Shown one piece after another: positions 1 through 12,600 of a DNA stretch of 64,000 nucleotides. Under the pieces are notes generated by a model. The model was not told the DNA's origin. It did not search any database and worked only from the letters and a program-made list of their open reading frames with translations. Made by a program: the position numbers and the translations under genes. This stretch comes from Pictodentalium vernedei. Its lineage: Eukaryota > Mollusca > Scaphopoda > Dentaliida > Dentaliidae. The stretch spans positions 256,167,597-256,231,596 of the forward strand of contig CM062290.1 of assembly GCA_031216915.1 (NCBI GenBank). Direction: 5' to 3'. Position 1 is the stretch's first letter; each line of letters starts with the position of its first letter.

Positions 1-1256
1 CACTCATATAATGAACTCAGTAATGACTCATTTCCAAGCTCATTCATCTGCGGTAACGTCGGCCTACCTGGATGACATTCTTCTGAGGTACGATCTTCAG
101 AACGATGTTCAGAGTCTGCTTTAACTGCTCCAACGTCTCGGTTTCATAGTAAACGAAAAGAAGTCGGATCTAGTGCCGTTCAAGTCATTCACCCACCTGG
201 GAATGAGCTTCGAGATGCACGACAATCTCGTTAGTCTGCCGTTAACCAGAGCGAAATTAGTCCATTGTTATGCTCACTTTTGTCTTCACTCAGATGTAGT
301 AACAGCGAGAGAATTCATGCAACTGATAGGTTATTCCCATGGGGTGACAACGCACTCGGCCACTCCAAATATTTTTTACTCAGAATTTGAGTGTGAAGAT
401 TCATTAGCTCGAAACGATTATCGTCTTGTCGAATCAAGTGAAACAAGAGATTCAGACTTGGGCAGATATTTAGTGGTTAGTACCACTGCAACTGCCGGAT
501 CCGAGTTTTACAATTATGACGGATGCCAGTCAAACAGGTTGGGGCGCAACCTTGAGCCCAACAGATTCGAGGTGCCAGGGTCTTTGGGATCTGATGTTCC
601 TAAACAAGCACATAAACATCAAAGAGATGATGTCAATTTGGCTTGCGCTTCATCATTGGTTGAACATTATTCAGAATTCGCATGTTCAAATTCTGTCCGT
701 CAATTCGACAGTAGTAGCGTATATTCGGAACCAGGGAGGCACTCATTCCATTCCGTTGTTCAACTTAATGGAAAGAATCTTTCTGTTTGTCCTATAGCAT
801 CAAGTTCTTCTGTTGGTCCGTCATATTCCGGGTCATCTGAACGTTCTAGCAGACTCCCTTTCTCGGAAAGGTCGCGTGTTGCCATCAGAATGGACTCTCA
901 ACAAACAAGTATTCAATCAGATTTGCTACCAATGTGATTGTCCTATGATAGACTTATTTGTGACGCATCTCAACAATCAGTTGCAGACATATGTGTTGCC
1001 ATGCCCAGATCCTCGAGCGTTTTCAGTAGATGCCCTCTTGATCTCTTGGGATGGAATGATAGGATATGCATATCCTCCAGCTCCGTTGATTCAACAGATA
1101 TTGCTAAAAATCAAGCAATCTCACTGCAAGATTCAGTTGGTAGCATCTCTGTCACCTCAGATTCCATGGATAAATCTACTCAGGAGTCTGTTGTGGGAAT
1201 TCTGTGGAAGCTTCCTGGAAGCATTTTACAGGACAAGCAGTGGACGCAATTTCTAA
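1..1256 (+). pseudogene. DIRS reverse transcriptase / RNase H / methyltransferase-like polyprotein remnant (copy 1)
   Basis: The RT palm motif YLDD is seen near base 67-80. It is followed by the thumb-like stretch with FTHLGMSF and TAREFMQLIG, then an RNase H domain beginning TDASQTGWG near 516 and containing KEMMSIWLAL and the C-terminal HIPGHLNVLADSLSR near 820. A segment with IDLFVTHLNNQLQTYV and GYAYPP follows; this corresponds to the region assigned to a Dam-like methyltransferase in DIRS elements. An in-frame TAA near 122, an internal deletion after about 345 and frame changes near 800 break it into pieces. The same domains recur at 11200-11985 and 17480-18170. The family assignment is secure; the methyltransferase label is by position and known order only. 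Confidence 0.8.
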
Positions 1257-2248
1257 ATGTAGGAGGACCTCCTTTTCGCTAAATTATGCTGCCAAGTGGA
1301 AGGTTTTCTCTAGGTGGTGTAGGGATCATTCTGTTGATATTTATGATCCCTCCATTCCAGACATTGCTAATTTTCTGGTCAACTTGTTTGATGAGATCAA
1401 ACTGCAGCCAATAACTATTAAGGGTTATAGGTCTGTGTTATCGGATACCTATGCTCATCATGATAGCTTACAAATTGGATCTAATGTTTCTTTATCTAAG
1501 TTTGTGAAAAACTTATCGATAAATAGACCTAGAATCCTAAGGTTAATTCCTAAGTGGAATTTAGCTTGGGTTCTTCTGAAGCGAAAAGAAGCGCCATTTG
1601 AGCCTCTTGATACAGTGGACTTCAAATACTTATCTTATAAGACAGCTTTCCTCTTAGCCTTCTCTTCTGCTAGAAGAGTTAGGGAGCTTCATGCACTATC
1701 TGTTGATGATTCTCACTATCATAGTGTTGGTAATACTATTACTTTGACTACTAATGTTGGATTTTTGGCTAAGAATCAGGCTCCTAATAAGTACCCTGAA
1801 CCTATTGTAATTAAGGCTCTTCCATCTTCATCTTCAGACGGTCATAGGCCTTTGCTCTGTCCAGTTAGAGCTATGCGTATTTACAAATGTAAATCTGAGT
1901 TTATCAGAAAGAGACATAAGCATTTCTTTCTGCCTCTGCTGCCTAATAGAAAGGACATTACGATCCATTCTATTGCAAGGTGGATTCAATTAACTAACTA
2001 ACCGTACTGCTTATGAAAAATTATCTTCATCTCAGCAGACTGTGCTTAAGATTTCGGCGCATGAAGTAAGAGCTCTGTCTACATCTTGGGCTTATGCTAA
2101 TAGTGTTGCTATTACCGATTTGATGAAGGCTGCATTTTGGTCTCAGCCTTCCATGTTCACAAATTTTTATCTTAGAAATATTGAGTCCATTTCTGGCGAC
2201 CTGCATTGTTTAGGTCTGCTATCTGTTGCTCAGAATGTCGTCCTCTAA
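1204..2248 (+). pseudogene. DIRS tyrosine recombinase (copy 1), one frameshift
   Basis: This is the recombinase that integrates the circular DIRS cDNA without staggered cuts. An open frame runs 1204-2001 and, after a frameshift near 1995, continues 2042-2248. The catalytic Arg region is SARRVRELHAL (about 1666-1700). The H-x-x-R box is AHEVRAL near 2060, and the tyrosine nucleophile probably lies in NFYLRNIES near 2165. It overlaps the end of the polyprotein region. A short insertion (ACTAACTAACC against ACTATCTG in the copy at 19100) causes the only clear frame break, making this the best preserved recombinase in the window. Domain assignment rests on motif order; the tyrosine choice is inferred. 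Confidence 0.8.
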
Positions 2249-2845
2249 CCAGTTGCAACTATAGTTATGCAGGCTTTCTGTTCCGGCAGTGATTCTGTCC
2301 TGCTGTCCTCTTCACTCTGGGGTATTTGACTCCGTGCAAGGGGAGGGGGGAAGGGGGGATGGTGTTCCCTTATATCACCTGCTTTATAGTGAAAAGCAAG
2401 GGAATACCTCATCTGGAGACAGTAATTCTGAGTCGGTGCCAGGATGGTTTTAAAATGTAAAGCTAATGTTTATCTCATTTATGTAATATTTTTAAAGTGT
2501 AGCTCGGTGTGAAGCATTTGTATATGTCACGTGTCATACGAGCACTAATATAAAATCCTCGGACACTTTTAAATGAGTATAAAGAGTCTCATTCTCTGGA
2601 CTATATTTATTGGCTTTCCTTTAAAAAATTAGTATAATGGGTTACACTGGATGTTAATAGAGATCATTGATGTTATTGTGCTCAATTACAGAATGGTATT
2701 GTGTTTTTCTTCTTTGGTAGAAACAAGAAAGATACACGTAAAGCCTGTTATCCCTTTTCTCCTGGAGGGGATAATTCTGTTTACATGTAATTGAGTCTAT
2801 TGGATTTTCCTTTATGTCCAAGGCCCTCCAGCCTTTTTTTCTATT
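2249..2845 (+). other. DIRS copy 1 3' untranslated region
   Basis: No gene is visible. The stretch lies between the recombinase stop and the ICR. It has a purine-rich run near 2340-2360 and matches the equivalent region of copy 3 (19358-19952) closely along its length, which identifies it as element sequence. Confidence 0.75.
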
Positions 2846-2934
2846 CAGCTAAGTCTGGGTCATTGGAACAGTATAAAAATGTTACAAAATTTATAGTAAT
2901 TTATATATTTTTTATACTTACCAATGACCCAGAC
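2846..2934 (+). repeat. DIRS internal complementary region (ICR), copy 1, 89 bp
   Basis: The left part (2846-2880) is the reverse complement of a DIRS left terminus of the type at 13346-13380. The right part (2881-2934) is the reverse complement of the element's own right terminus (about 3895-3947). In DIRS1 such an ICR is thought to template joining of the cDNA ends into a circle. Confidence 0.85.
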
Positions 2935-3947
2935 GGGGATGGCCCTCCCATGAGTTGGGAACTCATACCTCCCCGCTGATTACATAACACTTACCAGGCA
3001 CTGGTTGTAAGAATGAGGATTTGGTGCCAATTTTGGTACTTCCTTGACACTGCGCATGTGCAGTGGATAAAAGTATGGAGGACCACATAGGACAGTGATT
3101 ATACCCCACGCAACGAAGTTGCAGGGGTATAATGTTTTTGACTGGTCCGTCCGCCAGTCCGTCAGTCAGTCCTACTTGTTTTCTGGATTTTTTTCTACAC
3201 GCTTCCAGATATTGAGCTGATTTTTGGTATGTTAGTCTATCATGGTGGCCTACAGATCAAGTTTGCATTTTGTTCCGCTCCACTGATTTTACCGAAATTA
3301 CGGCCCTTGAACTTTGAAAAGGTCATCAAAATTACAGTTTTCCGGCCTTTTTTTCTGCACGCTTCCAGATATTGAGCTGTTTTGGGGTATGTTAGTCTAA
3401 CATGGTGGCCTACAGATCAAGTTTGCATTTTGTTCCGCTCCACTGATTTTTACCGAAATTACGGCCCTTGAACTTTGAAAAGTTCATCAAAATTACAGTT
3501 TTCCTGACTTTTTTCCTACATGCTTCCAGATATTGAGCTGATTTTTGATATGTTAGTCTAACATGGTGGCCTACAGAACAAGTTTGGGTTTTGTTCCGCT
3601 CCACTGATTTTTACCAAAATTACGGCCCCATAGACTTTGAAAAGTTCATCAAAATTACAGTTTTCCGGGCTTTTTCTCTGCTTGAATTCTTTCAATACCA
3701 TTGAAACTACAGAACACTGTTTTCTGCAGTATTCCTAGAATCTATGTTTATTTTTAAAAAATGATTAGAGCTTGAAATATCAGGGCGCTCACTAAGGTTC
3801 TATATTTTTTTTTATTCTGATGCAAATTTTGGGGATTGTGTGGGGGCAAAATTTGTGTTTGGCCCTAGAATTTTAAGAGTTAGCACCAGCTAAGTCTGGT
3901 TCATTGGTAAGTATAAAAAATATATAAATTACTATAAATTTTTTAAC
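2935..3947 (+). repeat. DIRS right terminal repeat, copy 1, split by an insertion
   Basis: Two pieces, 2935-3100 and about 3811-3947, together equal the right terminal repeat of copy 3 (20042-20344). It contains the near-palindrome CTGCGCATGTGCAG near 3050 and ends with GGTAAGTAT (3907-3915) and TTTTTTAAC. Confidence 0.8.
3101..3810 (+). mobile_element. Tandem-repeat element inserted in a DIRS terminal repeat
   Basis: It begins with a hairpin, ATACCCC...GCAACGAAGTTGC...GGGGTAT, followed by CCGTC-rich sequence and about three roughly 162-bp monomers (marker CAGATATTGAGCTG at about 3205, 3367 and 3528). Comparison with the uninterrupted repeat at 20100-20340 fixes the insertion limits to within a few bases. 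No coding capacity. Confidence 0.65.
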
Positions 3948-4849
3948 TTTTACAGTTTTGCTTAAAGATTGTGGTTAAAAACCCAGACAAACACCCCCCC
4001 TCCCCCCCCCCCCCTCCTCCCTCGGCGCCAGTTAGGCATTTTTTTCTCTTTGCTCAAAATGCATTCTGAAGGGTTTAGACTGACCACATGCAAAAAAAAC
4101 GTATTATTCAGTTTTCTGGTTACACTTGTATCACTCAGTCATACTGTGGATACAGGCTGTATTCAGATGAGTACATGCGGGATTTTATAATTTGCATAAT
4201 ATTGTATTTATTAGGCAGACGTATTATTGAACAGATTATATAAATTCTTGCTCAGCTTATAGAGCTCGTGAGAATTTTGGGGCTATTTGGATCAGTTATG
4301 GAACTTCCAATAGGCCATCTATGCATACGTTCTCAATTTTTGGCATCATTATTTGGAGTAGTATATTCTTTCTCTGAACAGACATTGGTTGTTACGGACC
4401 CAGGAAATAATGAATTATTTCGGGGACAGTCTGTGACAAGTCTGTTAATCATAGCTTGTTCCTTGTTCTAAATCCAGGTTTCTACCAGAGACGGTACACA
4501 TTCTCGTATATTCGCATGGTTCAGTTGGAGTTTTATTATTGGAATTAATTGTACACCTGAACGGGGTCACCTGTTGGTTGCCTTAGAAGTGTGTTTGCTC
4601 TAACAGATACTTTCCATTGGGATTCAGTTGGACAAATGGTTGGTTGTACACATTATATGATCAGTTTTTGACCTATCTATGTATTCCAACTCCAGTATAC
4701 GTTAGAAGCATGTGCTGTTAATAACCGGAATCTCCATGATAGCCTTAGCTTCTGAAGTGGCGTTAAGCACCAATAATTAATAATAATTAATAACTGGGTT
4801 TCTGTTGGGCGAATATATATTGATTATTTGGTACCGCTTTTCACTAATT
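3948..4849. other. Intronic or intergenic stretch, no gene seen
   Basis: A C-rich run lies at about 3993-4018. A SINE-like tail (GCGTTAAGCACCAATAATTAA) is at about 4750-4775. No exon, RNA or complete element could be supported here. Confidence 0.5.
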
Positions 4850-5675
4850 CCTGAGCACTTCCCTCTTTGTTTTGAAGAATATTCCTTCAAAGAAAGTGGT
4901 GGGTGGGGGGATTTTTATTCATCTCTTCCATCTTGATAAGTGTGTAACTATGAGTGAAGATTATTACTGATCCTAGATACATCTTGTTTATTATTTATAT
5001 ATGGCGTGTGTTTGTGGAGGTTAGTCTCTCACTCTTGAATACGTCATCCTAATGTAAGGGGCTTAGTCCGGACTAGCCTTAAAATTTGGGGCTTGTTACA
5101 CCCAATTAGCATAATCATTAATGCTAAGATTACAGAATTACAAATGTACTTGGATATGGCTCCTTATTTATGATATTCCTTTTAAATTTAATCTCCTTTT
5201 CACCTTGGAATGCAGACTTAGAAGCTGTATTTGGTCTGCTAATTCTCAAGTCCTAGGCCCTCCGCCTTTTTACGATTCAGCTAAGTCTGGGGCATTGGTT
5301 ATTAGTATATAAAAATATGATAAATTTAAAGTAATTTGTAGATTTTTTATACTTACCAGTGGCTCAGACGGGGATGACCCTCCCATGAGTGGGCATTGAT
5401 ACCTCCCCGCTGAGTTATTATTTTAGTAGGCTTGTCTACAAAGAATGATGTTGGTGCCAATTCCGGTCTCTTCCTGAGTACTGCGCATGTGCAGATAGTA
5501 AAAGTATGGAGGGCAAGACAAGATAGGACTTTTAATTTTTGGTATTGTAATCAAGTTTTGGGGGATTGGGGGAGTTCAAAATTTGTGTTTGGCCCTTGAT
5601 AATATTGAGTTTGCACCAGCTAAGTCTTGGCCATTGGTAAGTATAAAAAAATATACAAATTACTTTAAATTTATC
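4850..5675 (+). mobile_element. DIRS 3' relic (copy 4)
   Basis: The part at about 4858-4900 resembles the start of the DIRS copy 2 3' region near 12945 (CCCTCTTTGTTTTGAAG). It is followed by an ICR (5278-5369) and a right terminal repeat ending ...AAATTTATC at 5675. The ICR junction reads AAATAT/GATAAATTT and fits this end exactly. No coding region or left terminus is found nearby, so it is a truncated or solo 3' end. The palindromic CTGCGCATGTGCAG and the terminal GGTAAGTAT are present. Confidence 0.7.
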
Positions 5676-6173
5676 ATTTTTCAATGCGATTAAATTTGGC
5701 ACTTTCAGGTCTCTTATGCCAGGTTAACTATTGCTACTGACACAAGTGAATCAAGGTATGTGCTAACTCCTCTAAGACTCAGCATCACTCAGGCCAACCT
5801 GGACTCAACTGAGTTTGGTTGGCCTGAAAGGATGCCAAGTCTTACTTTACAGACACTAGGTACATGTCCTAACAACCCATACTCTTCTGGTTTGAATTTT
5901 TATGGCTTTTTCATTAATTCCAACATACATCCCTGTGTATTAGTGAAAGCAAAGTGGGATGCCATTTATCATTTACAAAATGCAGAGAGCGGTGACATAG
6001 TTCAACAATCATTAAATATTTAAAGAAGGATGATCACTTGGTGTGGGTAAAATAAATCTGTCTTAGCCAAGTATCTCACCCAGGACGCGTATATCAACAG
6101 GTAGGATATGGGAGCAAAATGTCATATTATCACTCTTATTTCAAACCACTTTGTCAGCTTCAACAATTCATAG
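5676..6173. other. Intron or intergenic, no feature recognised
   Basis: Unique-looking AT-rich sequence. A possible 47-bp exon at 5709-5755 was tested and rejected on frame. Confidence 0.4.
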
Positions 6174-6425
6174 TTAACCCTTTACCTAACATGAAAAGCA
6201 GACGACACTTGCAAAAATAATTCTTGAATAACTAATTTTTTTCATTTTTTGTCTCAAAAACATAGGTTATGACCCCTCGTTGGAACGAGCTCGACGAGCT
6301 CGTTCCAACGAGGGGTCATAACCTATGTTTTTGAGACAAAAAATGAAAAAAATAATGAAAAATAACTGGCGATTTTTGAGAATAGCGCTGGCCGGTTTTG
6401 GCCGTTACGTTGGGTAAAGGGTTAA
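6174..6425. mobile_element. TTAA-flanked palindromic MITE (piggyBac-like) with a 119-bp perfect palindrome
   Basis: The ends read TTAACCCTTTACCTAAC and GTTGGGTAAAGGGTTAA, i.e. TTAA duplications with CCCTTT-type inverted repeats as in piggyBac elements. The centre (6235-6353) is a perfect palindrome with 59-bp arms around a single base at 6294, containing GACCCCTCGTTGGAACGAGC. No coding capacity. Related copies lie at 27924-28172, 30732-30980 and 31223-31430. Confidence 0.75.
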
Positions 6426-6491
6426 CTGTTTTGTTACACTGTATGATAGGAAATAATATCCTGTCAGTCAATAAGAAAATTTACATTTCAG

Positions 6492-6628
6492 AAATGCCAC
6501 CTGTTCTGTTGTGTGTTCGTTGTCATGATCATGATGTGAAAATTGGTGGTTTTCCCTGGCACTATATAATATGTCCCTTTGGAGAAGTTGGTCATTTTAA
6601 AGTTTACTCATTGGAGTCACACAAAGTG
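6492..6628 (+). CDS. DCAF17: DCAF17 exon (MPP...IGGFPWHYI block)
   Basis: The acceptor is TTTACATTTCAG and the donor GTATGT. The exon begins with two bases completing a codon (xAA) and then encodes 45 residues, ending in phase 0. It contains MPPVLL and IGGFPWHYI, the diagnostic block of DCAF17, and ends KVYSLESHKV. The preceding exon must end in phase 1; none was found down to base 3948, so it probably lies beyond the window with DIRS copy 1 inside the intervening intron. Confidence 0.85.
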
Positions 6629-9600
6629 GTATGTTGGATACTTGATGTATTTGTTAGATTCTTTTATTATACGCTGGGGAGCGTGATGGCTCAGTGGTAG
6701 ATTATTGGACTTCTATGCTAGAGGTCCCGAGTTCGATCCCCATCCGGCAAGACCCATGTTGGAGCTTGAACAGAGTTAGAATGTTGAGGACCTGACAGTT
6801 TCTCTTCGATGCTCGGTGATTCTCTCCGGGTACACTGGCTTCCTCCATCCATAAAACCATCACGGTCCCGATTAGCCATTGTGCATAAGTATGTGACCTT
6901 AAGCACCAATAAATAAATAAATATTATACGCTAAACGATAGATTATTGAAAAAAATGCGAAAAGATAGAAATCATATCCCCCACTGTGAAGCTATAGAAA
7001 TCTTCACTTTCGCGATATCAATCAAAATGGCAGCTTTCAAAGTATCACTTCAAGGTGAATAGGAGTCAGTTTACCACTGAAAATGATCCATTTGTTCTAG
7101 AAATGTATAGTGAGAAGAAAATCTAGTGTTTTTGAGTGGATACCGATCATTTCCAGTAATAATTCAACACATATTCTCCTTGAATTGATGCATGAATCCA
7201 ACTAGTCCAAACATGGACTGAAAGTCCATAACATAAGTTTTTGGTTTGGTATGTCCTTTCAAAGGACTTATATTAAGGACATTCAGGCCAAGTTTGGACT
7301 AGAAACCTGCAAACTGAATCAGATTGCAAGACACTATCTGTTCCAAGTATCGATCAAATTACTTCTGCCTTCCAATTATTCATTGCACTGTTTACTTTCA
7401 TGCATCAATTCATGGTTAAAATGAGTGGAATTATCAGATTCTTATAAAAAGCGTATAATAAAAATAAAATCTAGTGTTTTTGAGTGGATACCCAAACTTA
7501 TCTCACTTGTTACCAAGATAAATGGTTATTTTCACTCGTGCAAGCTCTCGTGAAAAATAACCATTTGTCTCTGTCACTCATGAGATAATTTTCGGTATCC
7601 ACTCAAGAACACTACATATCCTCTCTTTATCAAAAGAGGAGGGGGTATTGCAGTTGTTATTGCCTATTTTGTCATTTTGTTCATATATATTTGTTGTGTC
7701 ACTGTATATAACGCCTATCAAAAAAATGTTGTTTCTCAGGCAATTTTTCCTCAATTCTTTGATGAAGGAGGGAGTTTTTTTTCTGTTTTTTTTTCTTTGG
7801 TTACTCCTTTCACGCTGTTGGCAGATATTTCTGGCAGCCATGACTAGATTTGATGAAGAATATATTTTTCCACTATACCAATGGCCCAGACTAGCTGGTG
7901 CAACCCAATTTATTACCAGGGCCAAACACAAATTTTGAATCCCCCAAACCCCCCAAATTTGTGAAAAAACTTAAAAACGAGAAGACCAGTATGGTCCTCC
8001 ATACATTTTGCACAATGCGCTCAAGGACAACAATAGGCTACTGCCATCTTGTCATTCTGTTGTTTGGCCCATGTCAGATCAACATGTATCCTGACTTTTG
8101 TGCTATAAAATCCTAAAGTATAATGTAGCCAGACACGATTTTGAAGTGGAATGGTGGAATAATTGCAGCAGAATCTAGCTGAATATAGACATTGAGTTTT
8201 TGAATATTCAGGGCTATAATTTTATTGAAATTAAATATTTTTTGTTCTTCCCGTTTTCGGGATATGCACCTGATTTGTTCATTCTTTGTTTATCATTATG
8301 TGTGTGTTCAATGTTCACCTTTTTCCCCTTGAATCCTCTCATTAGATTTTTAAGAACTATTTGCCGTTTGCGAATTTGTTATTAATTAAAATTCTTCTTA
8401 AAAATCTTAGATAATTTATGGAATGTGGATTATTTGTACCCCCTTTGTCGCATACCGGTTATTTTTGACATAGTCGGGCGTGTCTGTTTGCCATTACCCT
8501 TCTCTATGGGGAATCTTCTGGGGAAGTTTCTTTATTGTAAAAGGTATTCTTAGGATACCGGTTGTCTGAACTGGGCCTTTGTTGTGCCTGTTTTGGACTT
8601 GGTTACCGGCTTCTATTCAGTTTAAATTTTTGCCTTGGGCGTGTGTGTATTATGAAGCCCTCATGTTCAAAATGTAAGAGGAAGAAGTCCTCTCTTGATT
8701 CTCATTCATCATGTTTGGCTTGCACTCGTTGCTCAAAAGATGGTATCTGTGCAACTTGCTGTTCTTGAGATTCCAAGCGATGGAATTCCCTCTCAACTTA
8801 TGTATGTGTTGGCGAAGCACCGATTTCGGTGCTTTTGCCTAGGGTAACTAATCAAAATTTAATTTCCATTTCAGAGGAACAAAAACATGGTATTGGTCAT
8901 GGTATAACATCAAGTTCTGTGCTCCCGTCGTCTTCAGATACAGAGCATGTTGACTTACGAGATATCGCAGAATACTCGGTACCTCGGGCAAGCAGAAAGT
9001 CAACTAGCTCGACCAGTGTAACAGAGCCTTTAATTAGTGCTTCAGTACCGGGAAAATCCGTAGCGGTCCAGGATACGGAGGGAAGACAGTCCCCTGTTCA
9101 GATGACGGCACGCAAGGGAAAGAGGCCAGTCAAATTGAAAGGTGCGTCAGTAGCGAAGCATTCTTCTGTTTTGGGGTCAAAACAGAAAGATTCGACTTTT
9201 ATTGCCAGTTCCACTTGTAGTCCAGTAGAAATGCTTCGGAGCTGTTGTATCTGATGTACCTTTCTCTACCAGTGCGGCTGGCAGTAATCTCGTTATAAGA
9301 GCCTCTTCTTCGTCCATTTCCAGGACTCGGCACAGTAGACCGCATGCTAGCCGGCAAGATCCAGAGGTAGAGAGTCAGAGCCAGGATCTGGCTCTCTCTG
9401 AGGCTAGCATTTCGAGGCAAACGTCTTTTTATAAAAGATGGACACAGGGCTCTGTGTCAGATCACCTTCCGGAGCCAAAAAGGCGTAGAACGGGGGTGAA
9501 CATAGCCTCAAATACGGAATTGCTGGAGCAAATTGCCCAGCTAATTGCAGACTCCCAGCAGCATAATATGTGGCCGTCATCGATCTCCGCTTTGGATGAT

Positions 9601-12600
9601 TCGGATGATGCTGAACCGGCAGAAAGAAGGGTTTCCTCAAATAATCAGTATGCTGATAATAGACCAGACCAGGAACCGCTAGCTGGTAGTGTTAGGGAGT
9701 TTGATGAAGACGAGACTGACACTACATCTTTGGCTGAGCAACATATGCAAACTATGAGGTTCCTGAAGGATTTTTCACCTGAAGTAATTCCTTCTGGTCA
9801 GAGTTCTGCGCCTTCTAGAGCTAAGCGCCTGTCTTCTTTGGCAGGGAGATCATCAAGTCGAAGGAAAGTATCCTTCTGTATCCATCTCAATCAGTCCAAG
9901 CGTTAGATGTGTTTGATTGTTGTGACGAAGCTATTGCTGACCTGGCTCAGGCTAGAAAAAGTTCTTTTCTTTCGTAAAGGAAGCTTGACCTACCGTTTAG
10001 AGGCAATACCTTCTTAAATATGGTAGGCGAGAATAAGATTCCAAGAGCTCCTCTGCAATTGGATGATGGAGCTAGGGACTTAGGTATGTCTCTTCCATCA
10101 TTGTGTAGCGTCAGTTCTTTTGTTATAGATACTTGCATTGAATCTAGCAGAAGTATTTTGGATGCTATGTCATATGCAGATCATATTTGCAGGGCATTGG
10201 CCGGCAATTTGGAATCTGAGAGCTTACAGGAGTTGTTATCTCCTTTGAGAGTGCTCTCCTGTGCCATAACATCCCACTCTGCTCTTTCAGTAGCAAATTT
10301 AGAGTTGGTCAGGCACGATACTGCCCTTAATCTACGTCATTTATTGACGACAGTGTTAAGAGCTCTCTTAGGGCCACTCCCATTTTGGGCTCTTCATTAT
10401 TCAATGATAAGCTAAAAGCTGTATTTGAAGATGCTTCTAACAAAGCTACAAGTCAGCTTTTGTTGCGCTCAGCTTCGCAACCTTAGCCTTCCACAAGTGG
10501 TACTCCTCGGAGAGGTAAATTTTTCTCCAAGAGAGGCTCAGCCCCCGCTGCTTCTAAAGCTAATCGTGTGCGTATTGGCTCGAAACAGGGGAGCGATTTC
10601 AAAAAGGGGATGACGCAGTCAGAAAATAACGAAGCGTGTAACCCCACACCGACGTCACAGAGGGGTGCGAGAGCTTCACGAGGTTTCTCCTCATATAAGC
10701 CTTGTAAGTCCTACAATGAAGATTTCGACCTCTACTGTTCTCCAGTTGGTGGAAGGCTTTCAAAATTCGCAAGCAACTGGAACAAAATAACTCAGGATCT
10801 TTGGGTTCGAGACGTTGTAAAATATGGTCTACGTCTTTCGTTCCGGAGAAAACCTCCATTAATGCGGATTCCGCGTTTTGTGAACCTCCCACAAAATATA
10901 ACAAAGAGAGAGGCTTTGATTTCAGCAGTAGACTCTCTCCTACAAAGGAGGAAGTAGAGGGCATAGAGAATCCCAATTCAAAGGGATTATGCAGTCATTT
11001 TTCTTCTTTTGCCGAAGCCAGACGGCTCGTACAGGCCGGTCATCGATCTCAGTTGGATGAACAAGCTAATAATTGCTCCAAAATTTTATATGAAGAGAAA
11101 TTCGATTGGTGAGAGGCAGCATCCGAGTGAACGATTACTCCTCAAGTATAGACTTCCGTTTGGTGGTTCAAGGAAAAGTATGCATGTTCAGAGCAATGTG
11201 TGTTTGGCCTGAACCTTGCTCCATGGGCGTTCACTCGGCTGGTGAATGCAGTGATGAACCACTCCAGTGCACACTCAGCTTCGATGACGTCGGCATATCT
11301 GGACGACATTCTTCAAAGGTACAAAAACTTTCATGCTCTTCAAAGCGACGTTCAGAGTCTGCTATCACTGCTACGACAGGTAGGTTTTATAATCATTGTC
11401 GACAAGTCAGATTTAATACCGACGAGGTCATTTGTTCATCTGGGAATGAGTTTCTATACTCTCAACAATCGGGTCTGTTTGCCGGTAGCAAGAGCAAAAT
11501 TAGTTTCTATTTACGCAAAATACTGCATAAACGTACAAGTCATTACTGCAAGAGAGTTTATGCGGCTGTTAGGACTTTGCGGCGCCACCACAGAGTTAAT
11601 TCCACTAGGTTGTTTGCGCACTCGTCCACTTCAAATTTTTCTAATTCAAAATTGGAGTCTAAAATGTCAGTTGTTGGACAGTCCGAGTGTTTTAACACAG
11701 TCAGTAAAAAATCATCTTCAAATTTGGGTGGATATCCAGTGGTTATCCCAGGGAATACTGCTTCAGATTCAGGAGACGTCATTCATAATCATGATGGATG
11801 CCAGTCAGGAGGGTTGGAATGCTTCTCTGATTCCGGGCGATCAAGTGTTTCACAGTTTATGGGAGAGTCAGTTTCTTGTGTCCCATATTAACTACAAAGA
11901 AATGAGGGCAATTTGGTTAGCTCTAAATCATTGGCTCAGTCGAGTAATAATTCACATGTTCAAGTTCTGTGTGAATCACGATTGATTTTTTTAACCCAGC
12001 TATTCCTCAATTAGCTAACTTTTTTTATTTATCTTTTTGATGAAGTTAAGCTACAACCAATCACTATTAAGGGCTATAGGTCTATGCTTTCTGACACCTA
12101 TGCACACCAAGGGAAATTAAACATTGGGTCAGATGTATCTTTAAATAAATTAATGAGGAATTTCTCTGTGAATAGACCTCGTACCTTGAGACTAGTCCCT
12201 AAGTGGAATTTAGCTTGGATTCTTCTGAAACTTCAGGAAGCACCTTTTGAACCGTTAATACTGTTGAGTTTAAATTTCTTACTTATAAAACGGTATTTCT
12301 TTTAGCGTTTGTGTAAGCTAGAAGAGTTAGTGAGCTTCATGCTTTGTCTGTTGAAGACTCTCATTATCATAGTGTTAGTAATTCAATTACTCTCACTACG
12401 AAAGTGGGATTCTTAGCTAAGAATCAGGTTCCGGACAAATGGCCTAGCCCTATTCTTATTAAAGCATTACCATATTCAGATGGTCAGAGACCTTTGATGC
12501 GTCTAGTAAGCGCACTTAGGATTTATAAGGAGCGTTCTAGTTTTATTAGAAGAGGTAGGAAGAGGTTATTTCTTTCTGTTCTTCCTAAAAGAAATGATAT

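Larger units (their letters stand above)
1..3947 (+). mobile_element. DIRS1-type retrotransposon copy 1, 5' part outside the window
   Basis: The element enters the window inside its reverse transcriptase. It continues through RNase H, a methyltransferase-like segment and a tyrosine recombinase, then a 3' untranslated part, an ICR (2846-2934) and a right terminal repeat ending ...TTTTTTAAC at 3947. This gene order and the ICR plus inverted-repeat ending are the established DIRS1 arrangement. The right terminal repeat is split at 3100/3811 by a tandem-repeat element. Coding regions carry stops and frameshifts, so this copy is not autonomous. Confidence 0.85.

Noticed and set aside
5709..5755. 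Possible 47-bp exon with CAG/GTATG borders before the DCAF17 exon
   Set aside because: No frame of it joins in frame to 6492-6628, and it does not resemble DCAF17.
6676..6745. A tRNA gene at the SINE head (also 33893 and 48070)
   Set aside because: No complete cloverleaf can be formed; the head continues into a SINE body and tail.
7648..7938. Overlapping 96- and 117-codon frames on both strands
   Set aside because: They span a MITE arm and the start of DIRS copy 2 and have low-complexity F/L-rich or K/R-rich sequence.
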